This document shows positions 8,467 through 17,169 of a DNA stretch of 64,000 nucleotides, piece by piece; positions within the stretch are counted from its first letter, which is position 1, and each line of letters begins with the position of its first letter. The DNA is taken from the NCBI GenBank assembly GCA_009699875.1, contig WLNI01000001.1, positions 620,001 through 684,000 of the forward strand, in the 5' to 3' direction. This stretch comes from Actinomycetota bacterium (GTDB lineage Bacteria > Actinomycetota > Acidimicrobiia > Acidimicrobiales > RAAP-2). Below the pieces are notes generated by a model. The model saw only the letters and a program-made list of their open reading frames with translations, was not told where the DNA came from and ran no database searches. Both the position numbers and the translations under genes were made by a program.

Positions 8467-8501
8467 AACAGATTTCAGTAAATAGAGGGACCAGCGAGGG
8501 A

Positions 8502-9467
8502 TTAACGGCTTTTGAGGGCCTCAATCAACGCGGGGACCACCTTGTGAACATCACCAACAATGCCAAGGTCTGCCACTGTGAAAATTGGCGCGTCTTGATC
8601 TTTATTGATCGCAATAATGTTCTTCGAACCCTTCATTCCAACCATGTGCTGCGTTGCGCCAGAGATTCCACACGCTAAGTACACGTCAGGCTTCACGGTC
8701 TTTCCAGTTTGTCCTACTTGGTTTGAGTACGGGACCCATCCAGCGTCAACAATTGCTCGACTCGCACCAGGTGCTCCATTGAGGAGTTTGGCAAGCTCTT
8801 CGACAAGCGCATAGTTCGCAGCCTCTCCAAGTCCCCGTCCACCAGAAACCACGACAGCAGCTTCGTCAAGTTTTGGTCCAGTTCGCTCTTCCACGTGCCG
8901 CGAGCCAATAACAGCAGCGTTTGTATTCCCAAGATCAGGAACGCTCAATGGGCTCACCGCTGCAGCTGCGCCGCCAGATGGCTCAGGTGCGAACGATTTG
9001 GCTCGGATGACGTAGATGCCAGGACCTTGTCCTGTGAAGTGTGCACTCACGATCTGAGTACCACCAAAGACTGGATGTTGGGTCGTCAATGAATCTCCAC
9101 CGACAAGGCCAGTGATATTTGTCAGAACAGGGAGGTCTGCCTTGACCGAAAGTCTTCCCGCGATGTCTCGTCCGTCATACGAGGTCGGGATAAGAATGGC
9201 GTCTGGACCCTGGCCCGCTGCAATAGCTGCTGCGATGGCTCCGGCGACCGGTGCTCCTGGGAGCGCATCTCCGATATCGCCGACATCGTGAACGGTGGAT
9301 ACTCCGTACTCCCCAAGCGTGGCTGCATGAGTGGCAGTGTCCGCCCCCCAGGCAACAGCCTCAACCGTCGTGGCGAACTCTCGTGCCGCGGTTAAGAGCT
9401 CAAGTGTGGTGGTGGTTAAACCGGTCTCACTTGCTTCCGCTACAACCCAAATCTTTGCGATCGTCAT
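8502..9467 (-). CDS. etfA: Electron transfer flavoprotein subunit alpha
   Basis: 321 residues. The C-terminal FAD-binding domain is plain: [12 protein letters not shown], then [24 protein letters not shown] and [13 protein letters not shown], all hallmark ETF-alpha segments. With EtfB it carries electrons from acyl-CoA dehydrogenases to ETF:quinone oxidoreductase. An acyl-CoA dehydrogenase is encoded at 33.9-35.1 kb. AGAGGAAGAT precedes the ATG. The gene follows etfB by 54 bases in the same operon and is followed by a hairpin terminator. Confidence 0.96.
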   Translation of the reverse strand: MTIAKIWVVAEASETGLTTTTLELLTAAREFATTVEAVAWGADTATHAATLGEYGVSTVHDVGDIGDALPGAPVAGAIAAAIAAGQGPDAILIPTSYDGRDIAGRLSVKADLPVLTNITGLVGGDSLTTQHPVFGGTQIVSAHFTGQGPGIYVIRAKSFAPEPSGGAAAAVSPLSVPDLGNTNAAVIGSRHVEERTGPKLDEAAVVVSGGRGLGEAANYALVEELAKLLNGAPGASRAIVDAGWVPYSNQVGQTGKTVKPDVYLACGISGATQHMVGMKGSKNIIAINKDQDAPIFTVADLGIVGDVHKVVPALIEALKSR

Positions 9468-9521
9468 ATCTTCCTCTTTCTTCGTTCGTGTCGTTAAGAA
9501 TTTGTCTACGTACTCGGTGAA

Positions 9522-10286
9522 TCAGACAACTTTGAGTTGTTCAAGGAAGGTCACGATGCGCTGTGCGCCGTCGCCTTCGTCGACCACAATCTCACCAGCG
9601 GCTCGAGCCTCTGCATCGTCAACCGACGTAATCTCCTGGTTTGGCGAACCGGTCGATACGCCAAGGTCTGCTGCGGTGAGCGTCTCAACGGGCTTTGACT
9701 TCGCCGCCATGATTCCCTTAAAGGATGGGTAACGAGGCTCAACGACTCCTGCCGTCACCGTGATCACCGCAGGAAGCGGAGAGGTGACCTCGTCATAGCC
9801 AGATTCAGTCTGTCGGTCGACCTTGACGGTGTTGCCATCAATCGCAACTGATTTTGCAAAAGTGATTGAAGGCAGCCCGAGAAGTTCAGCGATCTGTACA
9901 GGAGTTGTTCCTGTGTAGCCATCAGACGATTCAGTCGCCGCCACGACGAGATCAGGCTGGCTCTTTGAAATCGCCGCAGCCAAGACTTTGGCTGTCGTCA
10001 GTGCGTCAGCACCTTTCAGCGAGTCGTCGCTCACAAGGACAGCGCTGGCTGCCCCCATGGCAAGCGCCGTACGCAGGCCCGATGTTTCACCATTCGGTGC
10101 CATCGACACCAAGGTGACCTCGCCACCTCCTGCTTGCTCTGCGAGCTGAAGGGCCATCTCAACGCCATAGGCGTCTGAGTCATCCAGGATCAGTTTTCCT
10201 GAGCGGTCCAGCGTGTTGGTCCCTGCCTCCAATGACTGAGGGGCGGCGGGATCTGGAATCTGTTTTACACATACGACAACGTTCAT
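9522..10286 (-). CDS. etfB: Electron transfer flavoprotein subunit beta
   Basis: 254 residues. It begins MNVVVCVKQIPDP, the usual ETF-beta start, and contains the AMP-binding-type segment VVAATESSDGYTGTTPVQIAELLG and the recognition-loop region that contacts dehydrogenase partners. First gene of the etfBA operon. TAGATT lies 6 bases before the ATG with no Shine-Dalgarno, indicating a leaderless mRNA. Confidence 0.96.
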   Translation of the reverse strand: MNVVVCVKQIPDPAAPQSLEAGTNTLDRSGKLILDDSDAYGVEMALQLAEQAGGGEVTLVSMAPNGETSGLRTALAMGAASAVLVSDDSLKGADALTTAKVLAAAISKSQPDLVVAATESSDGYTGTTPVQIAELLGLPSITFAKSVAIDGNTVKVDRQTESGYDEVTSPLPAVITVTAGVVEPRYPSFKGIMAAKSKPVETLTAADLGVSTGSPNQEITSVDDAEARAAGEIVVDEGDGAQRIVTFLEQLKVV

Positions 10287-10292
10287 GGCAAT

Positions 10293-10298
10293 AATCTA
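10293..10298 (-). promoter_or_regulatory. Putative -10 element of etfBA (leaderless type)
   Basis: TAGATT on the minus strand, separated by 6 bases (ATTGCC) from the etfB ATG. No ribosome binding site is present. Confidence 0.45.
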
Positions 10299-10344
10299 TG
10301 CGGAAGTTTGGGTCTCTCTGCCAATCGTGGCAACGGAGTCAGAA

Positions 10345-11043
10345 CTAAGCCAAAAAATCCGAAGATTTCAGGACTTTTCGAGCTAGTTCCACGTCGTCGG
10401 TGATGACCGAATCGACATCCCATGCCCCCATACGCTCAATGTCATGCGAAGCGTTCACCGTCCAGGCGTTGATCGCAATCCCCAATTCGTGGGCATCAAG
10501 AACAAGTTCGTGGCTCAGTCCAAGCACAAAGGGGTGGAGCGCCTCAAAACCATGTTCAGAAACCGTTTTCAGGGCTTCGCTGAGTCCATTTGTCGAGAAG
10601 ACCAGCCATCCAATCTCGAGCGCTGGCTCAAGAAGCCTGACTCGCTCAAGGGTCGGAAGGTCAAAGGATGAAATGAGGACTTCGTCTCGACACCCGAGCT
10701 CGAGAATCGTCTCCACGACTGAAGCGGCCAATCGCCCGGAGGAGTCATACCCATCTTCAGCCGGGTCGTTTTTGATCTCAACGTTGACGACCATCCCTGC
10801 ACATGCCTCAAGGGCGTCAGTGAGCAGTGGGACGTCACTCGGGAGCTGGGCCACGAGCAGCCTTGAGATCTCTCCAATCTCAGGGATCTGGGCGTCGTGG
10901 TGGACGACCAGTGCCCCATCAGCGCTTTGGCGCACGTCGAGCTCAACTCCATCGGCACCGAGGCGTTTCGCCTCAAGAAAGGCCGCCAGAGAGTTCTCCT
11001 TGGCCCTTTGAGCGGCTCCTCGATGTGCAAATACCTTGGTCAT
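10345..11043 (-). CDS. Glycerophosphodiester phosphodiesterase
   Basis: Cytosolic GDPD that hydrolyses deacylated phospholipids to glycerol-3-phosphate and an alcohol. Catalytic motifs: FAHRGA at the N-terminus, then GVELDVRQ (E and D) and VVHHD, and VNVEIKN further on. The frame extends to 11154, but the start at 11043 begins MTKVFAHRGA and has GAAGAGGCTCACG just upstream, so I use it (232 residues). It has no signal peptide, unlike secreted GlpQ. Downstream of an intergenic region shared with the divergent whiB gene. Confidence 0.92.
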   Translation of the reverse strand: MTKVFAHRGAAQRAKENSLAAFLEAKRLGADGVELDVRQSADGALVVHHDAQIPEIGEISRLLVAQLPSDVPLLTDALEACAGMVVNVEIKNDPAEDGYDSSGRLAASVVETILELGCRDEVLISSFDLPTLERVRLLEPALEIGWLVFSTNGLSEALKTVSEHGFEALHPFVLGLSHELVLDAHELGIAINAWTVNASHDIERMGAWDVDSVITDDVELARKVLKSSDFLA

Positions 11044-11209
11044 CGTGAGCCTCTTCTTCTCTCTGAAGATCTGCGTCCTCAAAATACCGCTTGAAAGATC
11101 TTGAGGGTGGCGATACGCTAACGACAAGCCACTTCTCTGTTCTGTCATAGCCAATGACAGGTCATGTGAAAAAGGTCACAAAGGAATTCTAGGAACTACG
11201 GGGGTAGTT

Positions 11210-11533
11210 ATGGCGTTGATCTGGAACCGAGGAATCGATTGGGATGAAGAGGACTGGCGAGAAGAAGCCGCGTGTCGCAACGCAGATCTCGAGTTCTTCT
11301 TTCCCATCGGGGTGACAGGGATTGCTATCGATCAGATCGACGCTGCGAAACGAGTGTGTCAAATGTGTGACGCCGTAGAACCATGTCTTGAATTTGCACT
11401 TGCCACGAATCAAGAGTCCGGCGTGTGGGGCGGTACGTCAGAAGAAGAGCGACGGAAACTTCGGAAGAGTTGGCTCGCAGCGCGACGCCAGACGCTGCTT
11501 CTTCAAAAAGAGCACACCAAACAATCTTTGTAA
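11210..11533 (+). CDS. whiB1: WhiB family iron-sulfur transcription regulator (WhiB1 type)
   Basis: 107 residues with the four WhiB cysteines C22, C50, C53 and C59, which hold a [4Fe-4S] cluster, followed by the GVWGG turn (71-75) and a basic tail (RRKLRKSW) that contacts DNA. Proteins of this kind sense nitric oxide or oxygen and bind the sigma-A region 4. The convergent neighbour is a PdtaS-like kinase, the same pairing as whiB1 (Rv3219) and pdtaS (Rv3220c) in Mycobacterium tuberculosis, which supports the WhiB1 assignment. GGGGGTAG precedes the ATG. Confidence 0.93.
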   Translation: MALIWNRGIDWDEEDWREEAACRNADLEFFFPIGVTGIAIDQIDAAKRVCQMCDAVEPCLEFALATNQESGVWGGTSEEERRKLRKSWLAARRQTLLLQKEHTKQSL

Positions 11534-11570
11534 TTGACTGTTCACGAGACGCTGCGCTCGTCGAAAAAGT

Positions 11571-13052
11571 TTAGAGATGATGAATCAACGGAATCGTCAA
11601 CGAGACCTTGGTTCCTCTCCCTTGAGGAGTGCCACCAGATTCCATGGTGATCGCTCCGTGTAACTGCGTGATCACCAAATCCCTCACGATGCTTAAGCCA
11701 AGACTTGTCGTCGTGGCGATATCAAATCCATCCGGAAGGCCACAGCCGTTATCCGAAATATTGGCCCAGAGTTTGTCTCGATCGTTTCCCAACGTCAGCA
11801 CCACGTGGCCAACTTCTTGTGCCGGATTCTCCCCAACGAATCCATGTTCGACAGCATTTTGAAGAATTTCGGCGAGCGCCACCGCCAATGGTGTTGCAAT
11901 GTCAGCCGTCGTATCACCAAGATCGCCGTGAACAGTGATCTCGATTGGGTGAGAAACCACCACAGAATCTTCTGCCATTTGAACCAGCGAGCTCACGATC
12001 TCGGCAAATGGGACCTGGTCTCCTGGTTCACGCGAGAGAATTTCGTGCACAATGGCGATGGAGCGAATTCTTCGCTCCGCTTCAAGCAGCGCTTGACGGC
12101 CATCTCCCGCTCCGGTTCGGCGAGACTGGATGCGAAGCAACGCAGAGATCGTCTGGAGATTGTTTTTTACCCGGTGGTGGACTTCTCGAATCGCAGCGTC
12201 CTTCGACAAAACCAAGCGGTCAAGACGTCGAAGGTCAGTCACGTCTCTCAAGAGAATCAGTGCTCCGGTCACCGTTCCCCCAGCCAGCATTGGCACGCAG
12301 TGGGCCAACACCGCAACGTCGGGGCGTCGTTCTATCTCCTCGATAACAGGTCGGCCTGAGCTCAGGGCCACCGCAACGAGTGCTGCATCGACACCGAGTT
12401 CATCAAATTGACTCCCATCAGGTGGAGAAAACACGCCCATTCGGTGCAAGGCATTGACGGCATTCGGTGTGGTGAACTCAACACAGCCTTTTTCATCAAC
12501 AACAATCGCTCCGTCACCAACTCGGGGTGTCTCTTCTGCCGCAACTTCCTCGTCGGCAAAAGGAAAGGTTGACTCAGAGATCATGATGCAGAACCGTTCA
12601 AAGACATCAAGGTAGGTCCGCTCATAAAGACTCGCTGATCCCCGGATCGAACCCTGCACCCGCAACAACACCGCTACGACTTCATCTTCAAAGCGGACTG
12701 GAACATTCCAGACCAGAACTTCTTCGTCAAACTCGACAAGTTCAATGGTTCCTTCAATGAGTCGTCCGGTGTGGAGTGCTTCTGCGGCCAGGTCCCAACG
12801 CTCTTCGCTCATGGTTTGGCCAACAAGGTCCTGGCTGATCAAGGTGCTTCGATTATTTGGCCGGATCTGGCCAAGGACGACGAGTTGCGGTTGGGTGCCA
12901 GCGGGAGCGCTGGAGACGGGTGCAACCAAGAGGAGATCACTAAAGGCTAAGTCGGCCAGGAGCGACCATGATCCGAGAAGGCGCTGGAGATGTTCAGTTT
13001 GGTCTTCACTGAGATCAGTTCTCAACCGAGCTAACTCTGCTGGTGTCGCCAT
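11571..13052 (-). CDS. pdtaS: PdtaS-type sensor histidine kinase
   Basis: 493 residues from the ATG at 13052; one earlier in-frame TTG exists. The N-terminus (about 10-155) looks like the GAF sensor of PdtaS, a PAS-like region spans about 180-275, and the HisKA_2 dimerisation helix carries the phospho-acceptor segment EVHHRVKNNLQ near residue 291. An HATPase domain follows (EILQNAVEHGF for the N box, ISDNGCGLPDGF, and GLSIVRDL). No membrane segment, so it is cytosolic. Its partner in mycobacteria is the ANTAR regulator PdtaR, not seen here. TGATG overlap with the upstream PHP gene indicates coupling. Confidence 0.9.
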   Translation of the reverse strand: MATPAELARLRTDLSEDQTEHLQRLLGSWSLLADLAFSDLLLVAPVSSAPAGTQPQLVVLGQIRPNNRSTLISQDLVGQTMSEERWDLAAEALHTGRLIEGTIELVEFDEEVLVWNVPVRFEDEVVAVLLRVQGSIRGSASLYERTYLDVFERFCIMISESTFPFADEEVAAEETPRVGDGAIVVDEKGCVEFTTPNAVNALHRMGVFSPPDGSQFDELGVDAALVAVALSSGRPVIEEIERRPDVAVLAHCVPMLAGGTVTGALILLRDVTDLRRLDRLVLSKDAAIREVHHRVKNNLQTISALLRIQSRRTGAGDGRQALLEAERRIRSIAIVHEILSREPGDQVPFAEIVSSLVQMAEDSVVVSHPIEITVHGDLGDTTADIATPLAVALAEILQNAVEHGFVGENPAQEVGHVVLTLGNDRDKLWANISDNGCGLPDGFDIATTTSLGLSIVRDLVITQLHGAITMESGGTPQGRGTKVSLTIPLIHHL

Positions 13053-13930
13053 CAAAGTCCTTCAAGATCAATGTCAACACGCTGGCGGTTTTCGAAACTT
13101 GCCAAGCTCGTCAAGCCCGAGGAGCTTGCAAGCCTTTGGAGGTCTTCCATCCGCTCGGCAACTCGATCGACGCGATGAGCATCAGAAGCAGTTGTCATCG
13201 GAACCCCATGGGCGATAAATCGTTCTAAGAGTGGAACTGCTGGATATTGTTCGTGCGCGAGATTCCGCCATCCAGCACTTGAGAGTTCAGCCGCCATCCC
13301 AGAATTTTTTGCGGCCTCTGCAAGGCGGTCCCACCACTCAGTCGGATTCTCTGGAATTCGGCCAGCACATTTGATGAGATCAGGATGCGCTAAGACATCA
13401 CAGGTCTTGGTCGCTGCCAACTCCTCCATTGCTCCGGTATACGCCTCCCAACAGGCATCAACGTCACGCGCATCCCACTGTTCCATAACGACTGGATTTT
13501 TCACGTCATCGAATTGCCATGCCCCTATCCAGTGGACTGAGCCTAAAAGGACATCAAATGGATACTGAGAGAGCAGTGTTCCCACTTCTTCCATTTGTCC
13601 TTGGTAGTAGTCGACCTCCATGCCAATCTTTACTGGGAGACCTTGTCGTTTGGCCTCTGATGCGAGTTCAACGTAGGCATCCAGATCACTTCGAGCGTGG
13701 TGGTCGAAGTAGTTCGCTATTGACTCTTGCACCGCCGGGTTGTCATCGCTTTTCTCCCAGAATTTGCCAACGATGTCAGCCGCTTGCGTAAATCGATGGA
13801 GATGCTCAGTCAGTGCGACTTCAACGACACCGTGCTTTGCGGCTTCTTCACAGTAATCAGCGATTTGGTCGATCGAAAGCCAGGTCTCTGCGTCTTCATG
13901 GGGCCAAAGGTGTAAGTGATAGTCAAGCAT
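13052..13930 (-). CDS. PHP domain phosphoesterase, histidinol-phosphatase-like
   Basis: 292 residues of the PHP metal-dependent phosphoesterase fold. Metal ligands appear in order: DYHLHLWPHE, ALTEHLH, GSVHWIG, LAHPDLIK and the final TASDAHR. The family includes HisK-type histidinol phosphatases, but no histidine genes surround it, so the substrate is open. AGGAAAAG lies before the ATG. It shares a TGATG overlap with pdtaS, an uncommon pairing that could reflect co-regulation only. Confidence 0.82.
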   Translation of the reverse strand: MLDYHLHLWPHEDAETWLSIDQIADYCEEAAKHGVVEVALTEHLHRFTQAADIVGKFWEKSDDNPAVQESIANYFDHHARSDLDAYVELASEAKRQGLPVKIGMEVDYYQGQMEEVGTLLSQYPFDVLLGSVHWIGAWQFDDVKNPVVMEQWDARDVDACWEAYTGAMEELAATKTCDVLAHPDLIKCAGRIPENPTEWWDRLAEAAKNSGMAAELSSAGWRNLAHEQYPAVPLLERFIAHGVPMTTASDAHRVDRVAERMEDLQRLASSSGLTSLASFENRQRVDIDLEGL

Positions 13931-13980
13931 TCACACTTTTCCTATCAGCCCGGCTCACTCCCTCAATCTTGGCACGATTT

Positions 13981-14027
13981 GAGAGCGGGTCGGCGCTCTC
14001 TTCAAGAACTCCGATACCGGAGTCCTT
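13981..14027. terminator. Two adjacent hairpins after the YbjQ operon
   Basis: GAGAGCG/CGCTCTC (13981-14000) and ACTCCG/CGGAGT with AAG/CTT flanks (14004-14027) stand side by side between the end of the small membrane-protein gene and the start of the PHP gene. They probably end or attenuate leftward transcription. No T-run is present, so intrinsic termination is uncertain. Confidence 0.45.
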
Positions 14028-14028
14028 C

Positions 14029-14253
14029 CTAGATTGACTTCTGGTTCGCCTCAGTCACGTAGTGACGCTCGCCACCTTGGTCAAGCCAGACTCGCATAAC
14101 TCGATTTGTCGACGGGTCATTAAAGACTTCATCTGTCTTTATCCAGCCAGCTTCTGGGGCATCTGTCTCTCTATGGCGTCTCACAAAGAAACTCGCGACA
14201 ACGCAGCCAATGATTACCACCACCAATGCAATAGCAAACAGAGCAATAATCAT
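14029..14253 (-). CDS. Small single-span membrane protein, unknown function
   Basis: 74 residues. One N-terminal hydrophobic helix (residues 2-24), then RRHR as a positive-inside anchor and a soluble tail with a strand-rich look (RVMRVWLDQGGERHYV). I do not recognise a family. It follows the YbjQ gene by 6 bases and is surely in the same transcript, so a role in the same envelope or metal process is possible. Confidence 0.65.
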   Translation of the reverse strand: MIIALFAIALVVVIIGCVVASFFVRRHRETDAPEAGWIKTDEVFNDPSTNRVMRVWLDQGGERHYVTEANQKSI

Positions 14254-14259
14254 ATTCTC

Positions 14260-14628
14260 TTAACTCTTCGCAGTAACGATGACGGCAGTCCCGTACGCAA
14301 CGATCTCAGTCAGGCCTTGACCGACTTCAGAAGAGTCAAATCTCATCGAAACGATCGCATTCGCTCCTACAAGTTGTGCATTTTCAATCATGCGGTCCAT
14401 CGCATGGCGACGGCTATCTTCGACAAGGCGCGTGTACTGCTTGACTTCGCCTCCAGCCATTGCCTTGAAGCCAGCGGTGAAACCCTTCAGCGCTCCCATC
14501 GATCGAACAACAACGCCGAAAACCATCCCAATACTTCGGTCAATCTTCCAGTCTGGAAATTCTAACGTTGTGGTGATCGGGAACTGAGGCCCGCCTTCTT
14601 GCCCGTAACGAGGTCCGTCATCTGCCAT
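14260..14628 (-). CDS. YbjQ/UPF0145 family protein
   Basis: 122 residues of the YbjQ (putative heavy-metal-binding) family, recognised from the core SMGALKGFTAGFKAMAGGE and the segment ANAIVSMRFDSSEVG followed by a C-terminal YGTAVIV strand, which build its pentameric alpha/beta fold. Function is not established. An N-terminal extension of about 30 residues precedes the core. AGAAGGGGAATC is a good ribosome binding site. First gene of a two-gene operon with a small membrane protein. Confidence 0.85.
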   Translation of the reverse strand: MADDGPRYGQEGGPQFPITTTLEFPDWKIDRSIGMVFGVVVRSMGALKGFTAGFKAMAGGEVKQYTRLVEDSRRHAMDRMIENAQLVGANAIVSMRFDSSEVGQGLTEIVAYGTAVIVTAKS

Positions 14629-14722
14629 CTGATTCCCCTTCTCTAAAACCGGAATTTTTCAACTGCCACAACAATAGTCTTTCCTCATGTTCGGTGCAGA
14701 AGCCACATGGCCCACGAGATGG

Positions 14723-15898
14723 CTAGTTTTTTCTGCCCATCATTGAGTGACCAAGTTCAAGCAAGCCTGCCATGTCGTGAATATCGTGGTCGAAAAAAGG
14801 GATAGGGATGAGAGCAGCATCTCCACGCGAAAAGCGATCTCGGCTGAGCGCTTCTCTTCTTGCCACGACAGCAAAGTCGTCAAAACTCTCAGAAATTATT
14901 GTAAGGACTCTTCGGAGGCGAGCCCCATCAGTTTTCAAAAGATGAGAAAGGTGATCTGAAATTACTTCTCTCTGGTCAATGAATTCTTGGGCAAGATCAT
15001 TCACGGCCGGATTAGAAAGTGAGGTGGGTAGTACTTTGTTCATCACGACAGCTCCGATGTCAAGATTTCGCTTTGCTAGCTCTTCAGCGAAAAACTCTGC
15101 TTCTCTGAGAGGAACAGTCTCAGACGTCGAAACAATCAGGAAGCTTGTTCGCTCATCCCCTAGGAGTTGTTGTACTGCGTTGGCTCGTTCTACAAAGCCC
15201 CCATACATCGACTCCAGCGACAAAAAGAACTCAGTGATGTCAGCCAAAAACTGTGTGCCAAGAATTCTGTCAGCGATCTGCGTGAAGGGCCGAGTCGCCA
15301 ATCCCACCAATGATGATCGAGACGGCGTAATCAACCAGCGGAGGAGGCGGCTCGAAAAGAAGTCGGCCATCCGCTCAGGAGCATCCAAAAAATCAAGGGC
15401 ATTCCTCGTCGGTGGAGTGTCGACGACAATGAGATCCCACTTTCCCGAAGCGTGTAGGTCGTAGAGCCGTTCCATAGCGATGTAGTCATGGCTCTGAATA
15501 AAGCGACCCGTAATATTTTGATAGAGCGGATTCGCCAAAATCTTCGCTTTTGTCTCTTCGTCGGGAGCATGTTGGTCAATCAAGGCATCCCAACTCTCCT
15601 TCGTGTCTAACATCGCAGCCGACAAGGTGCCTCGTGGTTCTACTCCGGCGTCGGTGAACACGCTTTTTGGGACCTTCTTCACCTTGTTGCCAATTCCTTT
15701 GATCCCTAAGGCATCTGCAAGTCGCTTTGCTGGATCTACTGTCACCACGAGAACGTTGCCGCCAACGTTTGCTGCCGCCACCGCTGCGACAGCAGCGGCA
15801 GTTGTCGTTTTTCCGACTCCCCCTGGGCCACAGGCAATAATCACCTCTCGGGTGCTCAACAGACTCTCGAGCGAGTCCAGTTTGGTCCGAGCCGTCAT
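14723..15898 (-). CDS. ArsA-like ATPase (Rv3680 type)
   Basis: 391-residue P-loop ATPase of the ArsA/GET3 class. The deviant Walker A is GPGGVGKTTTA near residue 24, the switch II segment reads VDTPPTRNALDFLDAP, and a long C-terminal helical region follows. No cysteine triad for arsenite is seen and no arsenic genes are nearby. In mycobacteria the paired homologues Rv3679/Rv3680 form a complex linked to envelope and glycerol metabolism. Here the gene overlaps its partner at 15898 by one base (TAATG type), which supports an obligate heteromeric pair. Confidence 0.9.
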   Translation of the reverse strand: MTARTKLDSLESLLSTREVIIACGPGGVGKTTTAAAVAAVAAANVGGNVLVVTVDPAKRLADALGIKGIGNKVKKVPKSVFTDAGVEPRGTLSAAMLDTKESWDALIDQHAPDEETKAKILANPLYQNITGRFIQSHDYIAMERLYDLHASGKWDLIVVDTPPTRNALDFLDAPERMADFFSSRLLRWLITPSRSSLVGLATRPFTQIADRILGTQFLADITEFFLSLESMYGGFVERANAVQQLLGDERTSFLIVSTSETVPLREAEFFAEELAKRNLDIGAVVMNKVLPTSLSNPAVNDLAQEFIDQREVISDHLSHLLKTDGARLRRVLTIISESFDDFAVVARREALSRDRFSRGDAALIPIPFFDHDIHDMAGLLELGHSMMGRKN

Positions 15899-16845
15899 TA
15901 TTCAAGTTCCTCCGCGAGGTGTTCGGCCACTTGACTCGTCGTTCTCAGTCCATCGGTGCGGGAGAACAGGTAGGGAACCAGCAGGATTGGCGTACTCGAA
16001 GAGAGCCCGTGGCGAAGTGTTTCGAGATGTTGCGTCCCGTTTCTCCGCAGTGTGGTTGCCAACTGCGCTGCGCCAAGTACTTCTTGGATATCACCATCAA
16101 CGATCTTGTTCATCACGGCAATATTTTTTTCCGAAGAAAGTTGGAGGAAGAGTTCTTCATCTGTCGGCGTAAAGCGCTCTGGGAGAACCCTATTGACAAT
16201 GACGCTTGCGAGATCCACCGTTGTTTCATCTGCTACTCGTTTCGCAAGATCGAGTGTTTCAGAAACCGGCATTTCTTCAGGTGTTGTCACGACCACGAGT
16301 CCACTTTGGGCAGGATCAGAGAGAATCTCGGACATCCAATCAGTTTGCGAACGGATCAGTCCAACTTTCACCAAACTCTGGATGGCCTGAGGAGCAGCCA
16401 AAAGGCCAACAATGTGGCCGCTGGCTGAACTATCTACGACAATCGTGTCGTAGTGCTGCTCGCGTACTTCGTAGCAAAGTTTTCCGATTGTCAAGATCTC
16501 CTTTACGCCTGGAGCAGCCGTTGCGACAAAATCAAAGGCTTTCGCAACTGGGCTAATGCGCCCAACAATTGGAATCTTTAAGTTGATCCGCAAGTACTCT
16601 CGAAGTGACGCTTCGGTATCCATATTCATTAACCAGACGCCGGCCGCCTGTACGGGTTGAAACCCAACGTCTGATACTTCGAACGCTGCTGCTAGGTCAC
16701 CTTTGGCGTCAATCTCGCAGGCCAGGACTTTCTTTCCTTGATTTGCGAGCAGCCGCGCTAGTCCCGCTGCAATCGTAGTTTTCCCAACACCGCCTTTTCC
16801 TGTGACGAAAAGTAAGGCGCGATCTGTCAGTGGGGTTACTCCCAC
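15898..16845 (-). CDS. ArsA-like ATPase (Rv3679 type), partner subunit
   Basis: 315-residue partner of the preceding ATPase. Walker A is GKGGVGKTTIAAGLA, followed by a KVLACEIDAKGDLA strand, and switch II is VDSSASGHIVGLLAAP, which matches the GH-containing form of ArsA better than its partner does. The GTG start lies 17 bases after the DUF3107 gene. The three genes appear to be one operon. Likely a cytosolic ATPase that couples nucleotide state to a client or membrane partner; the client is unknown. Confidence 0.9.
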   Translation of the reverse strand: MGVTPLTDRALLFVTGKGGVGKTTIAAGLARLLANQGKKVLACEIDAKGDLAAAFEVSDVGFQPVQAAGVWLMNMDTEASLREYLRINLKIPIVGRISPVAKAFDFVATAAPGVKEILTIGKLCYEVREQHYDTIVVDSSASGHIVGLLAAPQAIQSLVKVGLIRSQTDWMSEILSDPAQSGLVVVTTPEEMPVSETLDLAKRVADETTVDLASVIVNRVLPERFTPTDEELFLQLSSEKNIAVMNKIVDGDIQEVLGAAQLATTLRRNGTQHLETLRHGLSSSTPILLVPYLFSRTDGLRTTSQVAEHLAEELE

Positions 16846-16862
16846 GCTAGGCCCGCTCAGGC

Positions 16863-17096
16863 CTACGGTGCGCCGAAGCCGACTCGGCGATCTGAACTTG
16901 GAGCTCCAACTTCTACGTAGGCGACTTTGGCAGCCGGTACCGCTACACGACGTCCCTTTCGGTCAGTCAACCACAGGACAGTTTCGTTACTTAATGCTGA
17001 CTCGATATCGGCCATGATGGCGCTTCGATCAGCGTCTTCTTCTAACTCAATTTCCAGTTCTTTTGCCGTCTGTACGATCCCGATGCGGACATCCAC
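16863..17096 (-). CDS. DUF3107 family small protein
   Basis: A 77-residue protein. The frame is open to 17297, but the DUF3107 family starts at VDVRIGIVQTAKELEIE; the matching GTG at 17096 has AAGGAG placed correctly upstream, so the start is well supported. The family is small, actinobacterial and without known function. Members have alternating strands and a conserved LTDRKGRRVAVPAAKVAYVE tail. It heads the operon with the two ArsA-like ATPases. Confidence 0.9.
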   Translation of the reverse strand: MDVRIGIVQTAKELEIELEEDADRSAIMADIESALSNETVLWLTDRKGRRVAVPAAKVAYVEVGAPSSDRRVGFGAP

Positions 17097-17169
17097 GTCA
17101 CGCTCTCCTTTGCTCGTGCTTCCACCAGGGATTCCCCCCGGTACGCCTACGTTACAGGGGACGGGCAGA

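Noticed and set aside
13052..13930. Certain assignment as histidine-biosynthesis HisK
   Set aside because: Only the PHP fold is supported; no his genes nearby.
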